Shown: positions 16,647 to 25,345 of the stretch, piece after piece
Numbering within the stretch: position 1 is the first letter of the stretch
How the letters are laid out: each line of letters starts with the position of its first letter
Assembly: GCA_947642555.1 (NCBI GenBank)
Contig: CANRSX010000002.1
Coordinates: 124,001-188,000 of the forward strand
Direction of reading: 5' to 3'
Source of the DNA: an uncultured Roseburia sp.
GTDB taxonomy: Bacteria > Bacillota > Clostridia > Lachnospirales > Lachnospiraceae
DNA: 64,000 bases
Position numbers and translations under genes: made by a program
Notes under the pieces: generated by a model
Databases searched by the model: none
Seen by the model: the letters and a program-made list of their open reading frames with translations, nothing else
What the model was told of the DNA's origin: nothing

Positions 16647-16785
16647 ATAAATCCTGATCTATACAAAAAACGGAAAAATTATGAAAAAATTGAAAATGTT
16701 AGCACTGCCCGGACATAAAACAGGACAGGGTCACATAAATATGTAAAAAGAAACGCCCCGAGCGGGGATCCAGACAGGGGGATGT

Positions 16786-17058
16786 ATGACTGATATCATG
16801 TCTTATGGCGTGCTGGCCGGAATCTGCGGGCTTGTTCTGCTGATCGGCGTTTTAAAAAGCAGGGCGGAATTTGTCTTAAACTTTCTTGTCAGAATGGTTC
16901 TGGGTGCGATCTGCATTGTTTTTCTGAATGATTTTTTTGAAACACAGGGGATTGACCTGACGGTCGGCTTGAATCCGGTCAGTCTTTTGACAAGCGGAAC
17001 CCTTGGATTTAGCGGGATTGCGCTCCTGTATGGGATTCTGGCATGCAGATTTTTGTGA
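16786..17058 (+). CDS. bofA: BofA-like membrane protein
   Basis: A 90-residue protein with two hydrophobic segments (residues about 7-22 and 29-47) and a hydrophobic C-terminal tail containing GLNPVSLLTSGTLGFSG, which matches the BofA family. In Bacillus BofA holds the SpoIVFB protease that activates pro-sigma-K in the mother cell. It follows GGGGGATGT and precedes the Tad locus, whose own promoter lies after it. Its presence supports a spore-forming host. Confidence 0.8.
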   Translation: MTDIMSYGVLAGICGLVLLIGVLKSRAEFVLNFLVRMVLGAICIVFLNDFFETQGIDLTVGLNPVSLLTSGTLGFSGIALLYGILACRFL

Positions 17059-17094
17059 AAATCTGACAAACGTAGAAAATTTTTGCAAAAAGGC

Positions 17095-17123
17095 TGGACA
17101 AAGTGAAAACAGGTTGCTATAAT
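17095..17123 (+). promoter_or_regulatory. sigma-A promoter of the Tad pilus operon
   Basis: TGGACA (17095-17100), 17 bases, TATAAT (17118-17123), 44 bases before the first prepilin peptidase gene. Genes from 17167 to 26525 follow with short gaps or overlaps, so this may drive the whole run. Confidence 0.7.
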
Positions 17124-17166
17124 CCGTGTTACAAACAAACGAAAGAGGTGATGTGTTGGGAGAGTG

Positions 17167-17607
17167 ATGATACTGACATTGCTGCTTCACCTGGTGGCGG
17201 CAGTAGTGGCAGATTTCCGGAGGATGAAGATCAGTAACCGGCTGATCGCTTCGGGACTTATTTGGGGATTTGTACTCCGGTTCGTGGGGGAAGGGAGTAC
17301 AGGTATTGTTCATTTCCTGGTGAACATTTCTATTCCGGTTATCTTATTGTTTCTGTTATTTCAACTGCGTGCACTTGGCGCAGGAGATATCAAACTGTTT
17401 TCCGTAGTTGGTGGATTTGTGGCGACAGACCAGCTGTTTCTGGTGATCGCGGCGGCGTTTCTGGCCGGCGGGGTGATCGGGGCGGTAAAGCTGCTGTATC
17501 TGAAGGCCGTCACCGGCAGATTCGGAACAGGAAAAACTCTGATACATTTTTCATTTGCGATACTGATTGGATATTGCATTGTAGTCTGGGGGTGTGTGAT
17601 TGAATAA
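17167..17607 (+). CDS. A24 prepilin peptidase, TadV/CpaA type (first of two)
   Basis: Small integral-membrane aspartyl protease that processes Flp pilins and pseudopilins. Two catalytic Asp are visible, in VVADFRRMKISN near the N-terminus and in the GxGD motif LGAGDIKL, with four to five hydrophobic segments. 146 residues, so it lacks the methylase domain of PilD. ATG 17167, 4 bases after GGGAG, is preferred over the adjacent GTG 17164. The next gene overlaps its last 8 bases. Confidence 0.88.
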   Translation: MILTLLLHLVAAVVADFRRMKISNRLIASGLIWGFVLRFVGEGSTGIVHFLVNISIPVILLFLLFQLRALGAGDIKLFSVVGGFVATDQLFLVIAAAFLAGGVIGAVKLLYLKAVTGRFGTGKTLIHFSFAILIGYCIVVWGCVIE

Positions 17608-18691
17608 AATTACAATTGCAGTTTGTGATTCGGACGAGGAATACCGGAAACGGTTTGTCTCGTATCTGGCGGAGCGTAAAGCGGGAGAGCTTCTGGTTCA
17701 CGCGTTTTCGGCTCCGGAAGCATTTCTTGATGTGGCGGAAAACAACCGGTTTGACGCGGTGATTATCGGAAGCGGATTTTCGGGGGCAAAGGAGCAGGTG
17801 AGGAATTGGGGGATTCCGCTGCTTCTGCTCTCGGAAACAGCGTGCCGGGATACCGCAGAAGAGGCCGGACGGACACCGGAGAGAAAGGAGGGACGAAACC
17901 CGCCGGGGACCGGGACGAAGACGACGCCGGATGTGGCGGAAGTCAGATACATATTCCGCTATCAGCCGATGGACGTCATATGGCGGGAGATCTGGACCAC
18001 GGCAAAGGGAAGCTGCGGGTCAGAAGAAGGACCGGCCAAAGGGACGGCCGGTATCGAGGTAATCGGCGTATATTCACCGATGCGTCATGAGATGCAGATG
18101 CCGTTTTCCGTCGTATTATCCGAACAGCTGGCGGAAAGAGGGAAGGTTCTCTATGTTAACCTGATCGGCAATGCCGGATTTATGGAGCTGTTTGACCTGG
18201 GAGGAGAGCACGATCTGGGGGATCTGGTGCTCGGCCTGCGGAACAGAAGGGCCGATGCGGGAATGGCTTCAAAATGTATGTACGAGCTGTCGCATCTTTA
18301 CTATATTCCGCCGTTTGGGAACCCGGAAAATCTGCACGATTTTCTGCTGGATGACTATATCCGGCTTGTAAAATTTCTGGAGCGGCAGACGGACTTTGAT
18401 ACGGTGATCTTTGATTTCGGAGACGGGCTGGACCAGTTTGCCAGAATGCTCGAGCGCTGTACCAGTATTTACTGCCCGGTAAAGGAGGGTTTTTTCTTTG
18501 ACTGTCAGATGAACCATTTTTCGGCGTATCTGGAGAAGGAATCGGCGCAGGTGCGCTGGGAGCAGCTGAACCGCATCGTACTTCCATATTCTGCGAGGCG
18601 CATACACGGAGGCGGAGATGTGCTCTTCCAGCTGTTGTGGAGTGAGTTCGGGGATTATGTGCGGGCCTGCCTGACGGGAGGGAAGGAGTGA
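17600..18691 (+). CDS. tadZ: TadZ/CpaE-like protein, receiver-like plus degenerate ParA domain
   Basis: A 363-residue pilus-localisation protein. Residues 1-125 look like a response-regulator receiver fold (ITIAVCDSDEEYRKRF, then FDAVIIGSGFSG), followed by a Gly/Pro linker. The C-terminal ParA-like domain begins GIEVIGVYSPMRHEMQMPF, where the P-loop Gly-Lys-Thr is missing. A strand FDTVIFDFGDG occupies the Walker B place. TTG start, overlapping the peptidase gene by 8 bases. TadZ usually directs the Tad ATPase to the pole. Loss of the P-loop suggests it does not hydrolyse ATP. Confidence 0.75.
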   Translation: MNKITIAVCDSDEEYRKRFVSYLAERKAGELLVHAFSAPEAFLDVAENNRFDAVIIGSGFSGAKEQVRNWGIPLLLLSETACRDTAEEAGRTPERKEGRNPPGTGTKTTPDVAEVRYIFRYQPMDVIWREIWTTAKGSCGSEEGPAKGTAGIEVIGVYSPMRHEMQMPFSVVLSEQLAERGKVLYVNLIGNAGFMELFDLGGEHDLGDLVLGLRNRRADAGMASKCMYELSHLYYIPPFGNPENLHDFLLDDYIRLVKFLERQTDFDTVIFDFGDGLDQFARMLERCTSIYCPVKEGFFFDCQMNHFSAYLEKESAQVRWEQLNRIVLPYSARRIHGGGDVLFQLLWSEFGDYVRACLTGGKE

Positions 18692-19908
18692 GAGCATCAG
18701 ATGACGACATTCGTAATCTTCGCGCGGAGATTTTAGGGCAGATTGATCTGACGAGAGAACTGGAGGATGAGGAGGTATACCTGCTCGTTGAAGAATACGT
18801 GGGGCGGTATTCCAGGGAAAAGCTGCTCACATTAAAGGAGCGCGCAGAGCTGGAGCAGTTTCTGTTTAATTCGCTGCGAAAGCTTGACGTCCTGCAGGAG
18901 CTTCTGGAGGATGAGGAGATTACGGAGATTATGGTAAACGGTGTATCGCATATCTTTTATGAAAAGGGCGGGCGTCTGCATGAATATGGCAGAGGATTTT
19001 CCTCAAAAGAGAAGTTAAACGACGTGATACAGCAGATAGCCGGGTTTTCAAACAGGATGGTCAATGAATCATCTCCGATCGCAGACGCAAGGCTTGCGGA
19101 CGGATCCCGTGTGAATATTGTGCTGGAGCCGGTCTCAGTGGACGGATCTGCGATATCCATCCGGAAATTTCCAAAAGAGCCGATCCGGATGGAGGGACTT
19201 CTGGAGAGGGGATCCATTACAGAAGAGGCGGCGGAATTTTTAAGGGTTCTTGTGCTGTCGGGGTATAACATTTTTATTTCGGGCGGGACGGGGTCCGGAA
19301 AGACGACTTTTTTAAATGCGCTTTCCCAGTATATTCCAGGGGAGGAGCGGATCATCACAATCGAGGATTCTGCGGAGCTTCAGCTTTTGGACAAGCCGAA
19401 TCTGGTCCGCCTGGAGACGAGGAATGCCAATACCGAAGGCGTGACGCCGATCACGATCCGCGATCTGATCCGCACAGCGCTTCGGATGCGCCCGGAGCGG
19501 ATCATCGTCGGGGAGTGCAGGGGAGCGGAGGCGCTCGATATGCTTCAGGCGATGAATACCGGTCATGACGGTTCTCTGAGCACAGGGCACGCAAATTCCT
19601 GCCGGGATATGCTAAGCCGCCTGGAGACAATGGTCCTGATGGGAATGGAACTGCCGGTGCCGGCGATCCGCAGTCAGATCGCCTCGGGTCTTGACGTCCT
19701 GGTGCACCTCGGTCGCCAGAAGGATAAGAGCCGGAAGGTGATATGCATTTCTGAGATTACAGGTATGTCTGACGGGGAAATCGGGCTGCAGGATCTGTTC
19801 CGGCTGGAGGGAGAAGAAAAAGGGAATGCGTCCGGCGGCAGGCTGGTGCGCGTCGGCTCTCTGCTTCATACGGAAAAGTGTAAAAGGGCCGGATACATGG
19901 CTTTTTAG
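18688..19908 (+). CDS. tadA: TadA/CpaF-type secretion ATPase
   Basis: Hexameric ATPase of the GspE/VirB11 superfamily that powers Flp pilus assembly. Walker A is GGTGSGKTTFLNAL, followed by an Asp box IITIEDSAELQL, a Walker B region PERIIVGECRGAEALDML and a His box GHDGSLSTGHANS. 406 residues, normal for CpaF. The GTG start overlaps the tadZ stop by 4 bases and is preceded by GGAAGGA. Confidence 0.93.
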   Translation: MRASDDDIRNLRAEILGQIDLTRELEDEEVYLLVEEYVGRYSREKLLTLKERAELEQFLFNSLRKLDVLQELLEDEEITEIMVNGVSHIFYEKGGRLHEYGRGFSSKEKLNDVIQQIAGFSNRMVNESSPIADARLADGSRVNIVLEPVSVDGSAISIRKFPKEPIRMEGLLERGSITEEAAEFLRVLVLSGYNIFISGGTGSGKTTFLNALSQYIPGEERIITIEDSAELQLLDKPNLVRLETRNANTEGVTPITIRDLIRTALRMRPERIIVGECRGAEALDMLQAMNTGHDGSLSTGHANSCRDMLSRLETMVLMGMELPVPAIRSQIASGLDVLVHLGRQKDKSRKVICISEITGMSDGEIGLQDLFRLEGEEKGNASGGRLVRVGSLLHTEKCKRAGYMAF

Positions 19909-19921
19909 AGACGGAGAAGAT

Positions 19922-20659
19922 ATGGATTACAGAAATTACAGGATGGGGTGGAAGGATATCCTGACCTGCCTTGCAGCGGGGTTTGTGATATCGGGTGTGA
20001 TCGCGGGGCTGTTTTACCGTTCTGCGTGGGGGATGCTGGTCTGTCCGTTCGTCTGCGTGATCTGTAAAAGACGGTATCAGGCAGGACGGCTTCAGAAAAG
20101 GAAGGACCAGCTGCTGCTGGAGTTTAAGGATGCCATGCAGGCGGTATCGTCAGCACTTCTGGCAGGCTATTCGATGGAAAATGCCTGGAAGGAGGCGGAG
20201 GGGGAGTTAAAGGAGCTGCATGGGGAGGCGTCTATGATGTACAGAGAGCTGCACCGGATGAACGCTGCGGTGCGGGTGAACGAACCGCTGGAAAAGGTAT
20301 TGTCTGAATTTGGCAGGAAGAGCGGGTGCGAGGAGATCGAGAGCTTTGCGGAGGTATTCGCATTTGCCAAACGGGGCGGGGGCGACTTTGCGGGCATGAT
20401 CCGTTCGACTGTGTTAAAACTTGCCGGGCGAATCGAGGTGGAGCGGGAAATCACTACAATACTTGCCGGAAAAAAGCTGGAGGGACGGGTGATGAATGTG
20501 ATGCCGGTACTGATTCTCGCGTACCTGACCGTGACATCCGGGGGATTTCTGGATCCGTTATACGGAAATCTGGCGGGCGTGCTGGTCATGACGGCAGCAC
20601 TGGCGGTTTATGCGGCGGCGATGGTGCTCTCGGAGCACATCATGAATATTCAGGTGTAA
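19922..20659 (+). CDS. tadB: TadB-like pilus inner-membrane platform protein
   Basis: T2SSF-domain membrane protein of 245 residues. Two hydrophobic segments near residues 13-45 precede the cytoplasmic helical domain (LLEFKDAMQAVSSALLAGYS), and two more lie near the C-terminus. I chose ATG 19922, with GGAG 5 bases upstream; the frame extends back to 19826 inside tadA but that part is not TadB-like. It forms the assembly platform with TadC. Confidence 0.85.
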   Translation: MDYRNYRMGWKDILTCLAAGFVISGVIAGLFYRSAWGMLVCPFVCVICKRRYQAGRLQKRKDQLLLEFKDAMQAVSSALLAGYSMENAWKEAEGELKELHGEASMMYRELHRMNAAVRVNEPLEKVLSEFGRKSGCEEIESFAEVFAFAKRGGGDFAGMIRSTVLKLAGRIEVEREITTILAGKKLEGRVMNVMPVLILAYLTVTSGGFLDPLYGNLAGVLVMTAALAVYAAAMVLSEHIMNIQV

Positions 20660-20677
20660 AAGAGGGGCGGGAATGAG

Positions 20678-22009
20678 ATGGTGTTATGCGGGATTTCGTT
20701 TGGAATTCTGACCGTTATGTTAATCAGCTGCCAGAAGATTCTGACTGCGGGAGCGCGTAAGATGCTTCTGATCGCTGCGGCAGCCGCGTTTCTGGGCGGG
20801 CTGTATGGTCTGACAGCGGGGCGTGAGTCCGTACTTTCAGAGGGGGAGCTGCTCAGGAGAAGGGCATACGGAGAAGGAAGCTATGAGCAGGAGCTTCTGC
20901 TTGAGGCTGCGGGCGGAAAGGAACAGAGATATTCTGTCACGGTGCCGGAACAGAGACTGACCGGCGGGCAGGAGGAGCTGTGCCTGCTGGCAGCCGCGGA
21001 GGAGCTGGAGAAGGAGTTTCCGGGGGAAAATGAGTCGGTAAACTGTATCAGGGAGAAGGTCGTGATCCGCGACAGCTATCAGAGCGGGCAGGTGGAGGCG
21101 GAGTGGAGCTTTGACCCGTACCGGATTGTGGATGTGCATGGAACGGTCGTGGAGGAGGAGCTCGGTCAGAATAGGACAGAGGAGAGCGATTACAGTGGGG
21201 AAAAGGGAGAGACAGCGCAAGGGGAGTTAGTCAGGGCGAAGGTAGTGTTAAGCTGCGGGGAGTCGCAGATGACAAAGGAGTTTTACTTTCGGGTATTTCC
21301 TGCGCTGCTGGGGGAGGAGGAGATGTTTCTGCGGCAGCTCTCAGAGCAGTTAGAGCTTGCGGGGGAGGAACGCGGGACGGATATGCTGCCTCTGCCAGAA
21401 ACCGTGGGGGATCAGCCGGTAAGCTGGCGGCTGCCCGCAGATCACACGCCGGAGAAAATCCTGCTGGCGGGCCTGGCGGCAGCGGTGTGCGTTCCGCTGC
21501 TGGAACGCAGCAGGAGACAGGAGGCGAAAAAGAAGCGGATGCGTCTGCTGGAGCTCGAATACCCGGATATGGTCAGCCGGATGGCTCTGCTGCTCGGCGC
21601 AGGAATGACGCTGCAGGGAGCGTGGAAAAAGATTGCGGAGACATATGAAGAAAAAAGGGATCAGAAGCTTCTGGCAGAAAAACCGGTGTTTGAGGAGATG
21701 CTGATCACCTGCAGGGAGATGGAGAGCGGAATGGGGGAACAGAGGGCCTATGAACGGTTCGGGGAACGGTGCGGGCCGGCCGGATACCGGAGGTTTGGCA
21801 ATATGCTGGCGCAGAACCTGAAAAAGGGTAGCCGCGGGCTGGTGGCGCTTCTGGAGCAGGAGGCGGGGAACGCGTTCGAGGAGCGCAAAAGCGCTGCAAA
21901 AAGATACGGGGAGGAGGCAGGAACCAAATTGCTGATTCCGATGGTGATGATGCTGGGGATCGTGATGGTAATCCTGCTGGTGCCGGCAATCTTTACGTTT
22001 CAGATTTAA
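20678..22009 (+). CDS. tadC: TadC-like pilus inner-membrane platform protein
   Basis: Membrane protein of 443 residues. An N-terminal pair of hydrophobic segments (residues about 1-45) is followed by a polar, Glu-rich domain of about 210 residues that ordinary TadC proteins lack, then a hydrophobic segment and the T2SSF domain (LELEYPDMVSRMALLLGAGM), and a C-terminal membrane helix. The inserted polar domain resembles no family I know. Next to tadB, as is usual. Confidence 0.8.
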   Translation: MVLCGISFGILTVMLISCQKILTAGARKMLLIAAAAAFLGGLYGLTAGRESVLSEGELLRRRAYGEGSYEQELLLEAAGGKEQRYSVTVPEQRLTGGQEELCLLAAAEELEKEFPGENESVNCIREKVVIRDSYQSGQVEAEWSFDPYRIVDVHGTVVEEELGQNRTEESDYSGEKGETAQGELVRAKVVLSCGESQMTKEFYFRVFPALLGEEEMFLRQLSEQLELAGEERGTDMLPLPETVGDQPVSWRLPADHTPEKILLAGLAAAVCVPLLERSRRQEAKKKRMRLLELEYPDMVSRMALLLGAGMTLQGAWKKIAETYEEKRDQKLLAEKPVFEEMLITCREMESGMGEQRAYERFGERCGPAGYRRFGNMLAQNLKKGSRGLVALLEQEAGNAFEERKSAAKRYGEEAGTKLLIPMVMMLGIVMVILLVPAIFTFQI

Positions 22010-22045
22010 ATCACAGACAATGGAAAAGAAATGGAGGAAGAAAAG

Positions 22046-22213
22046 ATGAGAGGAATCAGAGAATTTATCCGTGAGGAAGACGGAGTCGGAGTGGTGGAAT
22101 TAATATTGATACTTGTAGTTCTGATTGGGCTGGTGCTGATTTTTAAGGATCAGATCACCGGGCTTGTAAACGATATTTTTGACACGATCACCAAAAGCGC
22201 GGGCAAGGTATAG
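22046..22213 (+). CDS. flp: Flp-type major pilin
   Basis: Prepilin of 55 residues. A short charged leader ends in Gly (REEDG), followed by a class IVb pilin helix VGVVELILILVVLIGLVLIF with Glu at mature position 5, the prepilin peptidase signature. ATG 22046 is favoured because GGAGGA stands upstream; an ATG at 22031 lies within that ribosome site. It is the likely structural subunit of the pilus made by this locus. Confidence 0.85.
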   Translation: MRGIREFIREEDGVGVVELILILVVLIGLVLIFKDQITGLVNDIFDTITKSAGKV

Positions 22214-22214
22214 G

Positions 22215-23792
22215 ATGAGAGTGCGTGCGAGTATCACGGTATATTCTGCGCTGGCGTTCTGGCTGATCACGTCGTTTCTGTTTGCGCTGCTGGAAGCAGG
22301 ACGTGTGTACTGTCTGAATGCATTTACGGATATGAGCGCATCGACTGCGCTGGAATCCGTGTGCGCGGAATATCAGCCGGGGTTGTGGGAGGAGTATCAT
22401 CTGCTGGGACTGGACGGCGCATATGGCGGATCGGAATTTTCTATTGATTATGTGACGGCGGTTTTCAGAGAGCGGATGAATAAAAATTTAAACGGGGAGC
22501 ACGCGGGGGGCGGGTTAAACGGCCTGTCTTTGTCCTCGGTCTCCCCGGCCGGATACCGGCTGCTCACGGACTCGGACGGAGCGGTGTTTCTGACATGTAT
22601 TTCCGATTATATGAAGTCAAATCTGCCCATGGAAGCGGCGCAGGCGCTTTATGAGAATTACACGGGAAATGCCGCACTCGAGGAAGAGGGAAAGCTTGAA
22701 GGCAGTGTGGAAGACGCTCAAAACGCGCTTGACGAGGCGAAGCGCCTGCAGGAGGCCGCGGCGGAGGGAGCAGAACAGGCGGTCCCGGGAGAGAGCGGGA
22801 CTGACAGCGATGCAAATGCAGCCCAAACGGCGGACCGGACAGGCGATGCGGGAGCGGAAAATCCGGGGACCGCGCAGCTGCAAAGCGCCGCCGGGGCGGC
22901 AGAGCCTGTGGAAAATCCCCTGGAGACAGCGCTTGCGTGGAAGAGGAATACCTTCGCCGGACTGGTGCTGGAGGATGTGTCGTCACTCTCCACAAAGAGC
23001 ATCCGGTCGGAAGATTCGGTCGGCACAAGAAACTGCCAGAGAGGAACCATACAGGGGCAGCCAGAGGTGAGCTGGTACGATAAAATACTGGCGCTGGAGT
23101 ATGCCGGGATATATTTTGCCGATTATCAGACGCCGGCCACGGAGCATGCACTTTCCTATGAACTGGAATATTTACTTTGCGGGAAACAGTCGGATCGGGA
23201 AAACCTGGAGGGGGCGTTACAGCGCCTGCTGCTCTTTCGGGAAGCGGCGAATGTCACGCATATCCTTAGCGACAGCGGGAAATGGAACGAGACGCTCGCG
23301 GTGGCGAATGCGCTTGCGGGTTTTACCGGTAATCCGGGGATCATCCAGCTGGTCCAGATCGGCGTGATCGCCGCGTGGGCTTACGTGGAGAGTATTCTGG
23401 ATATCCGGGCGCTGCTCGCCGGCGATAAGATCGCGCTCGTAAAACGCGGGGAGCAGTGGACGAGCAGCCTTGGAAATCTGTCCGGTGTATTCGGAAAAGA
23501 GCACAGGGCAAAGGATTGCGGGGACGGGCTCTCCTATCAGGGCTATCTGAAGGGATTCCTGTTTCTGCTGGATGAGCGCAGGCTGTCCGTGCGCATGATG
23601 GATCTGATCGAAAAGAATCTGCGGCTTGCCCCCGCGAGCCGGAATTTCCGGGCCGACCATATCGTCTGCGAGGTTTCTTATGATATGGAAGTATCTGCGG
23701 ATCCTCTTTTCTGGAGATTTGTAAGCGTTGTGGCCCCGGCAATGAATGAACATGGTTTTTCCTGTAGCAAACAGTTTTCCTATTACAGATAA
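22215..23792 (+). CDS. DUF5702-like Tad-locus secreted protein
   Basis: A 525-residue protein with an N-terminal pilin-like helix (SITVYSALAFWLITSFLFAL) and a long extracytoplasmic domain containing an Ala/Glu-rich stretch (residues about 155-240). It resembles DUF5702, a family I know from Gram-positive Tad loci and believe to be pilus-associated. ATG 22215 fits, one base after the pilin stop, with ATAGG just before it; longer readings start inside the pilin gene. Confidence 0.7.
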   Translation: MRVRASITVYSALAFWLITSFLFALLEAGRVYCLNAFTDMSASTALESVCAEYQPGLWEEYHLLGLDGAYGGSEFSIDYVTAVFRERMNKNLNGEHAGGGLNGLSLSSVSPAGYRLLTDSDGAVFLTCISDYMKSNLPMEAAQALYENYTGNAALEEEGKLEGSVEDAQNALDEAKRLQEAAAEGAEQAVPGESGTDSDANAAQTADRTGDAGAENPGTAQLQSAAGAAEPVENPLETALAWKRNTFAGLVLEDVSSLSTKSIRSEDSVGTRNCQRGTIQGQPEVSWYDKILALEYAGIYFADYQTPATEHALSYELEYLLCGKQSDRENLEGALQRLLLFREAANVTHILSDSGKWNETLAVANALAGFTGNPGIIQLVQIGVIAAWAYVESILDIRALLAGDKIALVKRGEQWTSSLGNLSGVFGKEHRAKDCGDGLSYQGYLKGFLFLLDERRLSVRMMDLIEKNLRLAPASRNFRADHIVCEVSYDMEVSADPLFWRFVSVVAPAMNEHGFSCSKQFSYYR

Positions 23793-23801
23793 GGCAGGTG
23801 T

Positions 23802-23940
23802 ATCGCGGTGTCCCTTTATTCTTTCACATATTTCACACAAAACAGAACAGACAGAAAGGAAGAATCTCTCCCGACAGAACGGACGGCTGCTCACAGGAAT
23901 CAGTGTCACATACATTATTCTCACAGAGGGACACCGCGAT
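23802..23940. repeat. 14-bp inverted repeat bounding a 111-base segment
   Basis: ATCGCGGTGTCCCT at 23802-23815 is repeated in exact inverse complement at 23927-23940. The repeat spans the presumed start and leader codons of the next gene. No clear target-site duplication is seen. Confidence 0.8.
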
Positions 23941-24695
23941 GCGCCCGCCTGTCGGCGTCGTTTACGCTGGAGGCGGCAGTGATTCTGCCGCTTGTGACCT
24001 GCTTCTTCGTCAGTATTCTGTTCTTTTTCCGGATTTTACAGACAGAGCTTCAGGTGCAGAAAGCGCTGGACGATACGGGCCGTCAGCTCGCCGTATATCT
24101 GGCAGGAGAGAAGGGAGGCACTGCGGCGGAATTTGCAGCGGCGGAAGCATTGTTTTTAAAAGAGATGGCGGACAGGGAAGGGGCGGACCGCTGCATCAGA
24201 GGGGGGAAGATGGGGGTGACGCTGTTTTCATCGGAATTTTCAGAGCATGAGATCGCACTGAGCGCTTCCTATCAGATCCGCCTTCCGATCCGGCTGTTCT
24301 GGACGCTGGACATTCCGGTGGAGCAGAGCGTCTGCTGTAGAAAATGGACCGGGTGGCACGCCGCGGGAGAGGCGGGTGAAGCGGATGAATGGGTCTATAT
24401 TACGGAAATGGGAAATGTGTATCATCTGTCAAATGCGTGTACGCACCTGACGCTGTCGATTCGTTCTGTCGCGTATGAACAGGTCGGGGAGCTGCGAAAT
24501 GAAAACGGAGGAAAATACCGCCGCTGTGCAGTGTGCGGAGGAGAACGGCAAAGCGGAGCACGCGTTTATATCACAAATCAGGGAGACCGCTATCACACGG
24601 ATCTGAACTGTACGGGCATTAAGCGCACCGTTTTTCTGATCCGGCGCTCGGAGGCGGGGAACCGCAGCTGCTGCAGCAGGTGTATGGGACAGTGA
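23808..24695 (+). CDS. TadE-like pseudopilin with duplicated Cys/His domain
   Basis: A 295-residue protein with an unusually long leader of about 48 residues, then a pseudopilin helix ASFTLEAAVILPLVTCFF with Glu at +5, as in TadE. The C-terminal part holds two copies of a domain with the plan VYIT-x2-G-x2-YH-x4-C followed by C-x2-C (NVYHLSNACTHL with CAVC, then DRYHTDLNCTG with CSRC), which look like metal-binding or disulphide knots. The GTG start at 23808 lies in the left arm of an inverted repeat and has a poor ribosome site, so the true start is uncertain. Confidence 0.7.
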   Translation: MSLYSFTYFTQNRTDRKEESLPTERTAAHRNQCHIHYSHRGTPRCARLSASFTLEAAVILPLVTCFFVSILFFFRILQTELQVQKALDDTGRQLAVYLAGEKGGTAAEFAAAEALFLKEMADREGADRCIRGGKMGVTLFSSEFSEHEIALSASYQIRLPIRLFWTLDIPVEQSVCCRKWTGWHAAGEAGEADEWVYITEMGNVYHLSNACTHLTLSIRSVAYEQVGELRNENGGKYRRCAVCGGERQSGARVYITNQGDRYHTDLNCTGIKRTVFLIRRSEAGNRSCCSRCMGQ

Positions 24696-24711
24696 CAGAA
24701 GGAGGGCTGAT

Positions 24712-25125
24712 ATGTACGGAAAGCTGTTGTTCCTCGGAATTGCTTCGCTTATGGCATATGCGGACTGGAAAGAACAGAAGATATCTTTGGTTATGCTGCT
24801 TTCTGGCGGAGCGGCAGGGATTCTGGTTCAGCTGGCATTCAGAGAGCAGACGGCTGCGGAAGTGATCTGCGGGGCGGGGATCGGAGGGCTGGTACTGATG
24901 CTGGCGCTGGTTTCCAGGGAGGCTGTCGGAGCCGGGGACGGTATGATACTGATCGTGGCGGGGATTATTCTGGGATTCTGGGGAGTGCTGGAGCTTCTGA
25001 TGACGGCGCTTCTGCTGACCGGGATCGCTGCGTTGTTTTTACTCGTGGTAAAAAGAAAGGGAAGAGCATACAGGCTGCCATTTGTTCCGTTTCTCCTGGC
25101 GGCATATCTGTTGCAGCTGATGTGA
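24712..25125 (+). CDS. A24 prepilin peptidase (second of two)
   Basis: A 137-residue membrane protease with the two A24 aspartates, in MAYADWKEQKIS and in VGAGDGMIL. It differs clearly from the peptidase at 17167. AAGGAGG precedes the ATG. It may process the TadE-like pseudopilins beside it, while the first handles the Flp pilin; that division is inference. Confidence 0.85.
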   Translation: MYGKLLFLGIASLMAYADWKEQKISLVMLLSGGAAGILVQLAFREQTAAEVICGAGIGGLVLMLALVSREAVGAGDGMILIVAGIILGFWGVLELLMTALLLTGIAALFLLVVKRKGRAYRLPFVPFLLAAYLLQLM

Positions 25126-25132
25126 GGGAACT

Positions 25133-25345
25133 ATGGATAAACTGAAGGGGAGTATGACAGTGGAAGCCGCTCTGATTCTGCCGCTGACGCTTTTAGTCTT
25201 CGGGACGGCGATGAATGCGGGTCTTAAGATGTACCAGGAGTGCCGGGGAACGGCGGAGGAGGTTCTGGAGGAACGGGAGTGGGATGTCATAAAAAAATTT
25301 TATTTGTGGAACGAACTGGGGGAAATGTGGGAAGATGGAGATTAA
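25133..25345 (+). CDS. small TadE-like pseudopilin
   Basis: A 70-residue protein with leader MDKLKG, then SMTVEAALILPLTLLVFGTA, a typical TadE-type cleavage site (Gly at -1, Glu at +5) and one membrane helix. The gene starts 8 bases after the peptidase and overlaps the FHA gene by 11 bases, so translation is probably coupled. Confidence 0.75.
   Translation: MDKLKGSMTVEAALILPLTLLVFGTAMNAGLKMYQECRGTAEEVLEEREWDVIKKFYLWNELGEMWEDGD

Noticed and set aside
16755-16766. CCCC-GAGC-GGGG palindrome before bofA as a terminator
   Set aside because: Four base pairs only and no T-run.
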